Origin: Spirogloea muscicola
Taxonomy: Eukaryota > Streptophyta > Zygnematophyceae > Spirogloeales > Spirogloeaceae
Assembly (NCBI GenBank): GCA_009602725.1
Contig: WELB01000056.1
Coordinates: 408,598-472,597, forward strand
DNA: 64,000 nt
Reading direction: 5' to 3'
The position numbers and the translations under genes were made by a program. Every line of letters begins with the position of its first letter. Positions within the stretch are counted from its first letter, which is position 1. The notes below the pieces were generated by a model. That model did no database searches. It had not been told where the DNA came from and saw only the letters and a list, made by a program, of their open reading frames with translations. Positions 1-11,274 of the stretch are shown here, piece by piece.

Positions 1-640
1 TGTAACGAATGCTGTGGATCGCCAAGCCCGGGCTGCCGGCGGCGCAAGGAAAAGCGGGAGGCATTGGGATGGGGCCGCAACGGTAAAACTGAGCAACGGT
101 TACTGCAGGGGCAAGGGTCCAGGGGTCCGAGGTTGGGTGAAGAACTCACCCCCTCTCCCATCTCGGGTGCCCCCTTTATAGCCCGACGGACTGCGAGCCC
201 GGCCATACGGGCCCGGGTGGGATGTTCGGCACCCAGTCTCTCGTTGATGACCCGTCCACGACCTGTCGACGGCTAACAACGGCTACCACCGACAATCTAC
301 CCGTCACTCGCAGCTGACGGTCACTACCCCCAGGCTATCGTCAGCCGTCTATCATCCCCGTCAATACTAACGGCTAACAATGCCGTCAAGGCAGTCTACA
401 GCGCTGCCACCTCCCGTCGCCGTTCCAGCGCCAGCACCATGCTGTCTCGCGTGTCACGACTCCGGGTTGCGCCGCTCTCAGCTCTATATCAAAGCCACGC
501 TGCCCAGCCTGGTGAAATTGTCCGTCTCCAGGCATCTGTCAAGCCTTTCCTGCGGCACTGACAGTCAATTTATTTATCAGCCGGATGAGGTATCTAATCT
601 CCAGGCATCTGTCAATACATTACAGCTGCATTGACATTCC
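1..640. repeat. Dispersed repeat, no gene recognised
   Basis: No gene is seen. About 110-175 resembles 53460-53530 on the opposite strand; both contain the phrase GGGGTCCGAGGTTGGGT. Further right, the phrase TCTCCAGGCATCTGTCAA occurs twice, near 526 and 599, as a short tandem-like duplication. The sequence is GC-rich on the left and shows no splice-consistent exon. Its origin is unknown; it may be a 5' part of one of the local retroelements. Confidence 0.4.
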
Positions 641-649
641 AGCCATGTA

Positions 650-1370
650 AATTCGTTACACACTGGACCAGAAGTGGTGGGCATCCACAACCTCCTCCGC
701 GATGCCCTGGCGGGCTTGATGCGCGACGCCGGCTACCGTGTCGGTCGTGGAAGTCAACAATATCATGCCTATCACCTCGGACGCCCAGGGACGTCATCAT
801 CGCCGCACACTTGACATTGTGGGCGTGCAACCTGGTGGAGCACCACGGGCCCTGGTCGATGTTGTTGTGACGGAGGCGTACAAAGGTCCAGCATCAACAC
901 CTCGCTGGTCACGCAGTGGGCGGTGCAGAACAGAGAAAGCTGCAGCACTACGCCGATCACCCCCAATGCGATCAGCTCCTGCCAGCGGCAATCGACATCT
1001 TTGGCTGTCTGGTCCTCGTTTCCACACCCTCCTCCAATACATTGCCAATCTAGGCAACACACGTCGTGCAGATGCGTTTCCGGCTGAGAGGGGCTTGCCA
1101 GCTGCTTATCTGTCTTTCTTGCGACGTCGAGTTTCGGCCTGTTTCCAGCGTGCTCAGGCTAATGCCTTGCATCAGAAAGCTGGACGAGCTCTAGCTGGTG
1201 GTAGAAGGGCTTCGTATCTGACATCTAGTCTTCAGGCATCGATTAGCGACCTTTATGTTTTGACCCGTGGTTACTGAGCGGGTCAATCTGCTGCAGGTTA
1301 TGCAGGTCATCAGATGTGCTTGCCTTTGTACTTGGCCATTTGGCCTTCGTTTGGTTCAAATACACGAGAT
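650..1370 (+). mobile_element. LINE-A 3' fragment (endonuclease and C-terminus)
   Basis: This is a 5'-truncated non-LTR retrotransposon end. The frame starts like HNLLRDALAGLMRDAGYRVG, then has a block RRTLDIVGVQPGG...RALVDVVVTEA. Its D...D spacing suits the restriction-like endonuclease that follows the RT in R2-type LINEs. The coding end is SDLYVLTRGY and stop near 1277. After it comes a tail with GTGCTTGCCTTTGTACTTGGCCA-type sequence shared with other LINE-A copies here. At least two frame changes interrupt it between about 890 and 1020. No RT core remains, so it is a dead fragment. Confidence 0.7.
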
Positions 1371-1514
1371 TTCCAAGGCCGAAGCCTCGGCGCCGAGCCG
1401 GACACACCCTCAGACGAGCTAGGCCAGTGTACAGTGCCGGATCGATGGTGCAGCTAAGCGCGGCCATCAGCGCCCACTTCCACTTCACCGCCTTCTCACA
1501 CACCCTGGGCCGCC

Positions 1515-1880
1515 GTGGCGACCGCCTCTGGTACGCAGCTCCGCCTCTGAGCCTTCGTGCGTATCTGGCAGGGCCGTGCCTGCTGCCGTAGCAGTTTGCG
1601 ACTGGATGCTCCGTCTCTGCGGCATGTGCTACGTGCGCGCATCGCGCGTCTGACACTAGCGCAGGGCTTTCGATGCTGCGGACAGATTGCCCGCAATAGC
1701 TACTACTGTACAGCTGTGTAGCCAGGCTGGCACTGGTACTGCTGAAGCATCTGCAGACCTCCTGCGCTCCAACATTGACCGCAAAGAGCCCCTTGGATGC
1801 AAGATAAGCACCGTATGCTCACATGTCTTCTTCGATGTCGTGCATCTTGCCCAAGCCCAGCCACTGAGCTTGTGCGGTCT
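1515..1880 (+). pseudogene. SLU7: SLU7 exon 1-intron 1 fused to exon 9 (left palindrome arm)
   Basis: A deleted SLU7 fragment. 1515-1530 equals exon 1 of the main SLU7 tract (MATAS-type start), but its first codon reads GTG, and a good donor GT follows at 1531. About 130 bases related to SLU7 intron 1 follow. They run directly into the middle of exon 9 near 1660, where the frame reads GFRCCGQIARNSYYCT and, after a frame change, AEASADLLRSNIDRKE. Exons 2-8 are missing. The segment is the left arm of a diverged inverted repeat with 1890-2185. Confidence 0.75.
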
Positions 1881-1884
1881 CCCG

Positions 1885-2190
1885 TCTCAATCGGGCAGCA
1901 ACGACCTCACAAGGGCAGTGGCTGGACTTAGGCAGGATGCACGACATCAAAGAAGACATGTGAGCATACGGTGCTTCTCTTACCTTCACTAGCCTCTGTG
2001 CGCTCAATATTGGAGCGCAGGAGGTCTGCAGATTCTTCAGCGGTATCAGCGCCAGCCTGGGCTGTACAGTAGCTATTGCGGGAAGCCCTGCGCTAGTGTC
2101 CGGCAGACGCGCGGTGCGTGCACGTAGCAAGCCGCAGAGACGGAGCATCCAGTCGCAAATTGCTATGTGGCAGGTCCTCTTTGAAGCTCT
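1885..2190 (-). pseudogene. SLU7: SLU7 exon 9-intron 1 fusion (right palindrome arm)
   Basis: Read on the minus strand, this repeats the neighbouring fusion: intron 1-like sequence, the same junction (CTAGTGT near 2095), then exon 9 with its downstream intron. It differs from the left arm by many substitutions and small indels. The inversion is therefore old and unlikely to be an assembly fold-back. The centre of symmetry lies near 1880-1890. No open frame of useful length is kept. Confidence 0.7.
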
Positions 2191-2199
2191 CTGGCAGAC

Positions 2200-3510
2200 C
2201 CCTGGAATTACAGTAACAGGATGATCCGCACATATCCGACCAGTAGATTGTCATCTTTGTACTGTGCTTTATTGAAATATTTACCAAGCAAAGAGATGAG
2301 ACCAATCGCCCCCAGTCAGGACCCTAAGTATCTAGTCATGGTCCGACTGGGTTGGTGCCGTCAGCATCCCCTGTACCTATGTAGATGGCTTCTGATCTAC
2401 TTGTGGTGTTGCGTGTTATAAGTGCCTGCTCCTGACAGGCCATCATGTTGTGTGTGAGCGCCTGCTGCTGACAGGCCATTACACGTACGAGGACTGTCAC
2501 ATCGACCTGCAGAGGCTAAGCACGGTTTGCGGGCGCACGATGCAGCACATGAGAGTGAAGTACTTCTTTGCCAGTAGACATAATTTTCGCATGCTTTGCA
2601 GTAGTGCACTGGAAGCTAACCTCCTCAGCTGCTCTTGGGTCAACTGTGCAGCTCAAGCAAGTTCTTCTTGGTGGGCGGCCCCCCATTGTAATTCGATGTT
2701 CTTTCGCTTGACATCGGTGTCACTTCTCTCGTATGCTGTCATACCAAATGCTCTATCACTGGCTGTTGCAATCATGTAGACCCACCCACCTGCTGGACAT
2801 GTTATCTCAGCGTGCACACCACTGCTCTTCGCTTCTTCCGCCTGGCAATGTAGCTTGAGGTCTTGAAGTCGTCTACAAGCGCTGGCATACTGCAACAATG
2901 ACTCTCAGGAGCTGCCAAGTATACGACACTGGTCAAGCCTATCAACCTCTTCCACGAGCCCTGGCGAAAGACATTGGACCGGATCACATCCTGCCCTTCT
3001 GAGGTACAAAGCTCATGCGACTTCTGACAGAGACTTCCACGAAGCAGCCACCTATTTCATCTACATGATTCTCAAGAGTGTGGCATCTACATGATTGCGT
3101 TACAGGCCCCTTCAAGCAGAGGCACTCGTTCATTACCCCAGGGTACCTAGCTTCAGTCGTGGATGTTTCCTGCTTGTGACTCGCCTTTGCACTTAGCTGA
3201 GCCAGGAGGAGAGAGTAGCAATCGTAGGTGGTGGGGCAGGCGGCGTGGAGCTCTGCCTGGCCATGCAGCATCGCCTGGTTGAAGAGCTTAAGGTGCTTAG
3301 CAGTAACAACACCCTCGTGGCATTTGTTCTCAAAGACCAACTACATAAGCGACCGACCAATTAGCTTCTCTGCTTGGACTCCTGCAGCCAGGAGTATACG
3401 ACTATGATAATGACACTTAGCCGTTGGCGAGCATGAGTGTGTGGAGGGCTGACTTTGGGGCATAGTGTTCATTGTGCGTGTATTTGACAGTCATAGTAAG
3501 ACAGTCATGG
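2200..3510. other. Unassigned region between SLU7 palindromes
   Basis: No gene could be assigned. An 81-codon open frame on the minus strand (2653-2898) has protein-like composition (phrase GGWVYMIATASDRAFGM) and may be an exon of an unknown gene. A 118-codon minus frame lies at 2984-3340. A short duplication, GCCTGCTSCTGACAGGCCAT, is seen at 2427 and 2461. None of these match a family I recognise. Confidence 0.3.
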
Positions 3511-3514
3511 TAAG

Positions 3515-4281
3515 TCGTACTCCACGATCCTTTCGGTCTGGCCCAGGAGAAGTTCTTCTGGCAACTTCTCAGTGGAGGCAGCATTCCCATACTCTTCCAT
3601 GAAGCTGTCCTTAATGTTGAGTTTCGACAAGTCTTTCTTAATCTTGAACTCGCGGTGCAGGAGCTCCGCCTGCCATCAGATTTACTACTTCAGTCCAGTG
3701 CTCATAGAGAGTGTTCACTAACACTCTCTAGTAAACACTCACAGAGAGTGTTTACTGACAGCACTGAACTGAAGTACTAAATCTGATGGCAGGCGGAGCT
3801 CCTGCACCGCGAGTTCAAGATCAAGAAAGACTTGTCGAAACACAACATCAAGGACGGCTTCATGGAGAAGTATGGGAATGCTGCCCCAGTGGAGGGCAGC
3901 ATTCCCATACTTCTCCGTGAAGGTCAGTGTCGTGTTTCGACAAGTCTTTCTTGATCTTGAACTCGCGGTGCAGGAGCTCCGCCTGCCATCAGATTTAGTA
4001 CTTCAGTTCAGTGCTCATAGAGTGTGTTCACTAACACTCTCTAGTATTCACTCATAGAGAGTGTTTACTAACAGCGCTGAACTGAAGTACTAAATCTGAT
4101 GGCGGGCGGAGCTCCTGCCCCGCGAGTTCAAGATCAAGAAACACTTGTCGAAACACAACATTGACCTTCACGGAGAAGTATGGGAATGCTGCCGTCCACT
4201 GAGAGATTGCCAGAAGAACTTCTCCTGGGCCAGACCAAGATGGTAGAGTACGACCGCGCTGGTCGGGTTGTCAAGGGGCAG
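3515..4281. pseudogene. SLU7: Four SLU7 exon-8 copies in alternating orientation
   Basis: SLU7 exon 8 (frame AELLHREFK...[12 protein letters not shown]) occurs four times in a row: minus 3515-3668, plus 3793-3894 (truncated), minus 3895-3982 (truncated), plus 4106-4281. The spacers 3669-3792 and 3983-4105 derive from intron 7 and are themselves palindromic, with AGAGAGTGTT-type words on both strands. The junction at 3894/3895 is a near-perfect fold (AATGCTGCC...GGCAGCATT). The last copy has lost its acceptor AG (GG at 4104-4105). The copies differ from each other at scattered sites. A transcript through here would fold into two stacked hairpins. Confidence 0.8.
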
Positions 4282-5240
4282 GTGCATAACCCTTTCTTCC
4301 CTTCATTGTTGTCGTCACCATGCTAATAAGAGCCATCATGCAATTGCCTTCAGAAGCTCTCCATTCTGATTGATAAATATGAGTATTATCTGTGTATCGC
4401 CGTGAAGTTTTGACGCCACACACGTGTCAGGATGTTCTGCGCTTGTGAGGCACATGCACTGCAAACAGTATCACGTATGCCTAAAGGACTGACTAATTGA
4501 TTTGGGCCTTTTCCAATGTTGTCAGAAGTAAAAGCTGTGGATGAAGAGAGGAATCCTGCCAGCAGCTGGGGGACTGGTACTTCCGATGATGTGGTGCTTG
4601 ATATGAAGAAGCTGAAGGAGGCCCTCAAGAAGGTCAGTATGAGGCAGCAAGTCACGTATGATGCTTTTGCATTGTTAAGATGTTGGCTACTAATTGTCTT
4701 CCTATTCTTGATCTCACTTATCTGCATGTTACTGAAGTGCATAGCTTTGTGAGAAGCCATTGCCGTGATCACTCTCACTCCTGGCTCCAGTGTAAGTAGT
4801 ACACAGCAACTTCAGTAGTGGGTGGGTCTGGTAGGACTGCAAGGCATGTTGCTTGGGAGAGGCCTGCTGACTATGGTCCTCACGTTGTACAGGAAGCAGC
4901 GAGGTCCGATGAGGAGAAGGACGAGAGAAAGCGGAACTGATGTGACTTGCAGTAATGAGGTATGCTGTGAAGCACCTGCTGCCAGTTGGAATGTCTTTGT
5001 GTGGAGAGATTATTGCAAGTATGCAAAGGACACCTACGAGTTTTCAAGCACATAGAAATTTGAGGAATTGTGAACCGGGTGTAAGAGTGCATCACTTTGT
5101 TCATCTTGCAGTCTGGTCCAAGTATGTTTGAGCCGTATCATGGGAGTTGTGGATGTGGTCTTTTCCACATGTCGTGGGAATGAGGGTGAGCTGGGGTCTA
5201 TTCTTGCTGGTGGTCGCAGGTCACAGTAGAGGAATGCGTG
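4282..5240 (+). pseudogene. SLU7: SLU7 exons 10, 11 and part of 12 (exon 9 deleted)
   Basis: This continues the last exon-8 copy. Intron 8 runs straight into intron 9-like sequence (about 4320), so exon 9 is absent. Exon 10 is 4547-4632 (SSWGTGTSDDVVLDMKKLKE, then GT). Exon 11 is 4893-4959 (EEKDERKR region, frame disturbed after it, donor GT intact). Exon 12 starts at 5220 after CGCAG and is lost after about five codons. Introns are retained, so this is a DNA-level duplicate and not a retrocopy. Confidence 0.75.
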
Positions 5241-5249
5241 TGAATTTGG

Positions 5250-5770
5250 TTCTAGGTTTGGTCACGCAAAGGTGAGCCATAACGGCTAGCCCTTGACTGA
5301 TAGCTTTTGCCCACCTTTGCTTGACCAAATTTGGAAACAGCAGCCGTGCAGAGTGGCTCTCGATTGCTATGCCTACACTTGGCCAATGTCATACGTGTGG
5401 AAAGGACTCCTTCAGAATATCCTATAGGAGATCATGGCTGCCACCCAATCCCTTCATAGGATCGTCGTCATATGATTTTCCAAGCCGAAAAGCCTCCATC
5501 TCCTCTACTGTGATCTGCGACCACCAGCAAGAGTAGACCTCAGCTCACCCTCATTCCCACGACGTGTGGAAAAGGCCACATCCACAACTCCCATGATACG
5601 GCTCAACATACTTGGACCGGACTGCAAGATGGACAAAGTGATGCACTCTTACACCCGGTGCACAATCCCTCAGATCATTGTGCTTGAAAACTCGTGAGAG
5701 CACACAAAGACGTTCCAACTGGCAGCAGGTGCTTCACTACATACCTCATCACTGCAAGTCACATACTGCC
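5250..5770 (-). pseudogene. SLU7: Inverted SLU7 exon 12-intron 11-exon 11 fragment
   Basis: On the minus strand this holds part of exon 11 (5747-5765), intron 11 (about 5515-5746) and exon 12 (about 5434-5514; frame EEMEAFRLGKS...DDPMKG), then SLU7 3' flank up to about 5290. It faces the plus-strand exons 11-12 just to the left, forming a third inverted repeat centred near 5270-5290. Exon 12 here has no stop at the place where the main SLU7 tract has one. Confidence 0.7.
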
Positions 5771-5774
5771 AAGG

Positions 5775-6600
5775 GTGGCCACTGCAAGCCACAACGCTTG
5801 AGAGGCAAAAGCTACTGCAGGAAAGTGGGGCCACAGGAAACGAGAGGAGGGGCGGGAGGTGGGCCACGGCGCGCAGGTGCGAACAAGCGGGCGGCGTGCC
5901 CGCTGGCGTCCTCTGCCTCTCTCCCGTCCTTTCTCTCTCTCTCTCTCCTTGCGGGCATCCCCTGCCCCCTTTGTGAATCCCTTTGGGCTTGGTTCTCACA
6001 GCCATCATTGCCTTGCATTGTAAGAGCTGTTCCTCCTATGAAGGCCAGAGACGCGCCGGGGCCCTCGTGGGACCCCATGCCGCCAATCGTTTATGGCTGG
6101 CCTCTTTTGACCATCTTCTCTAAAGAACCATTTTACTATTTCTGCAGAGCTTCTCCTCTCTCGAAAGACTGAGTAACATCATGTAGCAAAAGGGCTTAGC
6201 TGACTGTGCTTCTGTACATTCTCCTCTCGTCTGCGACATCACTACAAATGTTACCCTTCTACGGCCTGTGATGAACATGATCAGATCGTACACCATTGAA
6301 CTTAATGACGGAAATAAAAATGTTGGGCAAGAGTTGCGTTGTCAGGAAAGGTGAGAGTTGTTCTTGGACACCGGTTTTGCTGTGAAATCATTCTCGCCCT
6401 CGTCTGTCACTAGAGGAACATGGTCGAAGCAGTGTGAAAGAGTTGAGGTGCAATACCAGTCCTAGTAGCCTGACTCCTGTGGACTGTCTAGTTCGCGTAC
6501 CCAGACTGCATGGAAACAAGTGCGAATGATTCCTGGGTCGCCACTCTCAAGAATGACTCAGATCAACGCAGCAGACTTTCGTGCCCCAAGTTGCCAAAAC
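5775..6600. other. No gene seen; short CT microsatellite
   Basis: Nothing recognisable as a gene. A CT-rich run (TCTCTCTCTCTCTC) lies at about 5934-5947. Open frames on both strands here overlap each other and look like chance frames in GC-rich DNA. Confidence 0.4.
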
Positions 6601-6619
6601 TCAGCAGCAGATAACAACA

Positions 6620-7110
6620 TTGAGCATGCATGTATGTGCAGCAAAACGTTAGGGCTTACTCAAATTGCCAGCACACTGTTCAGCACCGGGCCATGAGCAG
6701 GTGCACTTATCAGCGGGCCATGCTACCCTACGTTGCACTTGCTGCAACTGCATGCACTGCTACAAGTATGAAGGTCGACTACGCGGCACTGCATTCAATT
6801 GCAACACAGAGGAGGCCTTGGAACGTGTTAAGCATGTGCTCTGGCCCAGTGCTCACAACACCACGTGAATGCTATCAGACTTGAATTAGGATGGGAATGG
6901 CTGGCCCTTGACTAGAGCGGTAACTAGAGCGGTAACTGCCAGCCCTTGACTAATAGGGTCTGCTCACCTTTGCATGACCGACTCTGGAAACAGCAGCTGC
7001 GCAGAGTGGCTCTGCAAGTGCTGTGCCTAGAATGGGCCACTGTCAAGTATGCGTGGAGAGGAGTGGACGACATTATTGCGCTCAAGGTATCCCTTCATGG
7101 GATCGTCGTA
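6620..7110. repeat. SLU7 3' flank, shared with the second SLU7 copy
   Basis: The stretch downstream of SLU7 on the minus strand also occurs, inverted relative to this one, at 26190-26600 beyond the second SLU7 copy, and in part at 5250-5430. Shared phrases include a CCTTGACTAATAGG-type word and GGAAACAGCAGC. The duplications therefore carried 3' flanking DNA. A plus-strand frame ending at 6868 (phrase EEALERVKHVLWPSAHNTT) may be a terminal exon of an unknown convergent gene, but this is weak. Confidence 0.4.
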
Positions 7111-10100
7111 TTATGCTTTTTGGAGCCGATACGCCTCCATCTCCTCTGCTGTGACCTGCAACCACCAGCAAGAATAGACCCCAGCTCACCCTCTTACCAC
7201 AACATGTGCAATAGACCACATCTACAACTCCCGTGTTGTACGGCTTGAATAAACTTGGTTGACTGCAAGGTGAACAAAGTGATGCACTCTTACACCTGGT
7301 GCACAATCCCTCAAATCAGAAATGGCTTGAAAGCTTGTGCGAACACACAAAGACATTCCGACTGGCAGCAGGTGCTTCACTGCATCCCTCATCACTGAAA
7401 ATCACATTGTACTTTCGTTTTCTCTCGTCCTTCTCCTCATTGGACCTCGCTGCTTCCTGTACAAGGTGAGGCCCATAGTCAGCAGGCCTCTCCTGAGCAA
7501 CATGCTCATTCCCCTTAGCGGTCCGTACCAGACCCGCCCGTTACTGAAGTTGCTGTGTACTACATATGCTGAAGCCAGGGGTGAGAGTGATCAAGGAATT
7601 GGCTTCTCACAAAGTCAAGCACTTCAGAAATATGCAAATAAGGGAGAACAATAGAAAAACACATAGTAGCCAACAATCTAGTAATGCAAAAGCATCATAC
7701 ATGACTCGCCCGCCCCCTCATACTGACCTTCTTGAGGGCCTCCTTCAGCTTCTTCTTGTCAAGCACCGAATCGTCGGGAGTATCAATCCCCCAGCAGGCA
7801 ATTCTTTCTTTATTCACAGATTTTACTTCTGATGACATTTGAAAAGGCCCAAGTCAATTAGTCAGTCCTGTAGTTGAATATGTTCCTGTGCGCATGTGCC
7901 TCACAAGCGCATAACATCCTGACACGTGTGTAACATCAAAGTTTCACGGCGATGCACAGATAGCACTCATATCCATCAATCAGAATGGACAACTTCTGAA
8001 GGCAATTGCGGAATGGCTCTTATTGTTGAATTTCGGTATCACAGGGCATCTTGCATTTCAAGAGGCAGACCACCAGTTGCTGCCAGATCAAGACGGGAGA
8101 CCTCACGAGCGCAGTGGCTGGACTTAGGCAAGATGCAAATATCAGAAAAGACATGTGAGCACACAGTGCTTACCTCCAATAGCCTCCTTGCGCTCAATGT
8201 TGGAGCGCAGGAGGTCCGGAGATGCTTCAGCAGCATCTATGCCAGCATGGCCTGTACAGTAGCCAAGGCGGGCAACCCCTCGGCAGCATCGAAAGCCCCA
8301 CTGGCCGTCCTTCCACCATGACCCCCACACTGTGGTGTGATCATTGATATATACATCCTCCTCATATTTGCTCCTTGCCACAGCCTTGTCCTGTTATCCG
8401 AAGGCCAAAAATTTCATGGTTGCTCGGTCAACAGCTCCTTGTCAATGGTCGCAGCAACAAGTTCCTCTTATTATTTCCATGTAGCTTTTGACAAGTAGGG
8501 GGCATCATATCTGCATGTAAGCCCAATCACCTGCACCTGTGCCTGCAACTGTGTGTTCGGTGTCATACAGCGTGGTGACGACAACAATGAAAGAAAGGGA
8601 GGAAAGCATTATGTACCTGCCCCTTGACAACTCGACCAGCGCGATCGTACTCCACGATATTTTCCGTCTGGCCCAGGAGAAGTTGTGGTGGCAACTTCTC
8701 AGTGGAGGCAGCATTCCCATACTTGTCCATGCTGTCCTTGATGTTGTGTTTCAGCGACTCTTTCTTGAATTTGAAGTCGCGGTGCAGGAGCTCCGCCTGC
8801 CAATGGATTAAGTACTTCAGCTCAGTGCTTACAGAGGGTGTAATTGTCACCAGGGAGTGACCGGAGAGAAAGCCATCATCACTTCGGGACCTAAACAACC
8901 TCTCGAAGCCAACAGAACAAAAATGACAGCTTCAAGGCCTGGCACATCATCTTTGACTCTTGGGCTTGCTTCACACAGTAATGTGAACACTTCAAGCAAG
9001 AGCCCACCTGTGAGGGAGCTGCCTGCAGGTGTACATCTTGCCCCTTCTCAAAGGCTTCCCAAGCGTGGATGTTGAGCTGCCGGTGCTCGCTGGCTTGTCC
9101 ATTCAGCCTATTCTGATTGTCACCCTGTAAACATGTCGAACGAACCTCGACATAGAAGCTCCGAGCAGAAAGCTATAAGTAACTGGCTGCTGCAGAAGCT
9201 ATGCCAAAATTTAGGTAGACAGCATAGGCACTTCAGCCATTGGCTGAATCACTTGATCGATTGTGATCTGGCAAGGAGCAGCTAAATTATGCCTGATCCC
9301 ATCTTGCCTTTGAACCACGAGCATCGTGATGTGAGGAGCCGTGCATACCATGTAGAAACGGTCATTGGCATCGCTGCCAGGATTAGGATCCTCCCGCATT
9401 GACCGAGTTTTGGGGTCGTAGTAAGCTGAATTGACATCCAGATTGAGGAGATACTTGGCTGTGTCCTCGCGAATACGCAGGTTCCTAGAAGCACACGGCA
9501 GTGCAGCTGTATGTGAGAATGAGCATCTTGCAGACATCTTGTGCACGTGACTTAGGAATCTGTGAGATTGCAGCCGTCTTTACCGTACTATCATTGCAGA
9601 GAACGTGCAACAGCCCTACAGACGAGACCTTGTCCTCGTCACCAAGCAGCACATCTCCTTCCTTTGACTGAGCCCTTGAGGATGTATCAGACTGGCTCAC
9701 CTCACACTTCCTGTGCTTCCACCACCTGTAGTACGTACACGCTTCTCTACCTTGGCAAAATCCATCTGCTTGCTCTCATCCACCTTTGCCTCATCCTCAT
9801 CAGTGATCTCCCCCAGTCCTTCATCTTCGCCGTCCTCGCCTTCCTTCTCTTCACCTACAAGTCAGAAGGTGCAGCTTGCGTGATGGTCATTAGAGCTGGA
9901 CAGCTTCAACAGCTGGAAAGTTGTGTATTGTGTCATCAAATAGGTAGAATATGGACAACTTCTCAGGCGGCTTGAGCAAAGCCAGTTGCAAGTCTTGAAT
10001 ATGCCAATTTACAGTAACACATCGCCCATTCTTCAAGTTCTGACTACACACAGGACTACATATACACAGCAATACCTGGATCTTCAGCAACGATCCTCTG

Positions 10101-11274
10101 ATCCGGGTCCTTAGATAAGCAAGCATGCACGCTTGCAAGTGCATGCTCGACAGGAGCAAGTAAAGACAGGGCACTTGGAGACACGAGCCAGACTGCAGAG
10201 CTGTTTAAGTACACGACCAGCCAGACCTACCTTCTCAGTGAGCTTCTTCAGCTGCTGTTCCTTTTGATATTTCTGCCGGGCCTCATCACGCAGTTCATAC
10301 GAGTCAATGACTCTGGCATATGCTGCTGCGTCGTACCCATTCCATCTATCTCTCTTTCCCTTGAAGTTGAGCTCAAATTGCTCAAGCTTCTCATCAGGAG
10401 CAATGTGCTTGTTGCTGTGCTTCGCATCCAACTTCCTTGGCCTCTCCATGCAACCCTTCACATCATGTGTCATGGCGCCGCAGCTGGCACGGGCCAAGAA
10501 GGACAGAAGTAAGGTGGCATGAAAAAACACATGACGCAGCTCCTGCTTGGCACCTTGCTTATGAGGAGAGCTTATAATATTCAATTGCAACATGTAGCAT
10601 GACGATGCAACGAGAAGGAACTCTTGGAAAATCCTGTAATTGCTGCCCTGCACTAGGACCAAAAAGATCCTTACTTCTTGCAGGCGCCCTTCCGGTACTC
10701 GTTGGCCTGACAAGTCTTGGCGCCTCGGTCGTACCACTCTTTGGTGTAGTTGGGGTCTTGCTTCCAGTTCCTCTGATGCTTCAGACTCTGTTGCACAACG
10801 GATGCTGAACCGATCACGTAAGCTTGCCAGACTACTGAGAATGTCATGTCTGGCAGTGATCCTTCGCGACCTAGCAACTCAAGCTGTGGCATGGTGGACT
10901 CACCGGTCGCTCGGCGTTGAGGTACCAGGGTGCAGAGGACATATACTGTGGGATATGCGGATTGATCTCTTTTCCATCTTCGTCGAGCTCCGCAGGAGCG
11001 AGGCCGGCCTTCCGGGCCTCTTCGAGTTCGATCTGCTTGCGATGGTCCTCTCGCGACTTGAATGACGCTGCACGAGGCGTCGTTGCAACAGGAGCAAGAG
11101 GAGCGTTAGCGCAACTGTGCACGTGTCCCGGAGACGCGCGGTGCGCACACGTAGCGCATGCCACAGGGAGACGGAGCATCCAGCCGCAATTGCGCAACGG
11201 CAGCATGCATGGCCCTGCAGCCAGATGCGTAAGAAGGCTCAGAGACGGAGCTGCGTATCAAAGGCGGTCGCCAT
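7111..11274 (-). CDS. SLU7: Pre-mRNA-splicing factor SLU7, near-complete 12-exon tract
   Basis: SLU7 is the second-step splicing factor that helps fix the 3' splice site. Exons on the minus strand: 11274-11259, 11067-10904, 10787-10675, 10483-10227, 9854-9701, 9484-9349, 9124-9008, 8796-8617, 8390-8174, 7807-7728, 7456-7388, 7155-7111. All phases join to 515 codons plus stop (plant SLU7 is about 535 aa). Visible: the [20 protein letters not shown] start, the CCHC knuckle [14 protein letters not shown], the [10 protein letters not shown] block, [29 protein letters not shown], and [20 protein letters not shown]. Three oddities suggest decay: the exon 1 donor is AT (11258-11257) not GT, the exon 11 donor is GG (7387-7386), and a TAA at 7113 cuts the C-terminus about 16 codons short compared with the copy at 26094-26186. 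The ten inner exons are open, so decay is recent, or these are sequence errors or unusual sites. Confidence 0.85.

Noticed and set aside
1500-2190. A short dispersed repeat first taken for a SINE
   Set aside because: It matches exon 1 and intron 1 of SLU7 (11060-11274), so it is gene-derived.
3515-5770. Assembly or amplification artefact as full explanation of the palindromes
   Set aside because: The arms have diverged by substitutions and indels and have different end points, which a recent artefact would not show. Long reads are still the decisive test.
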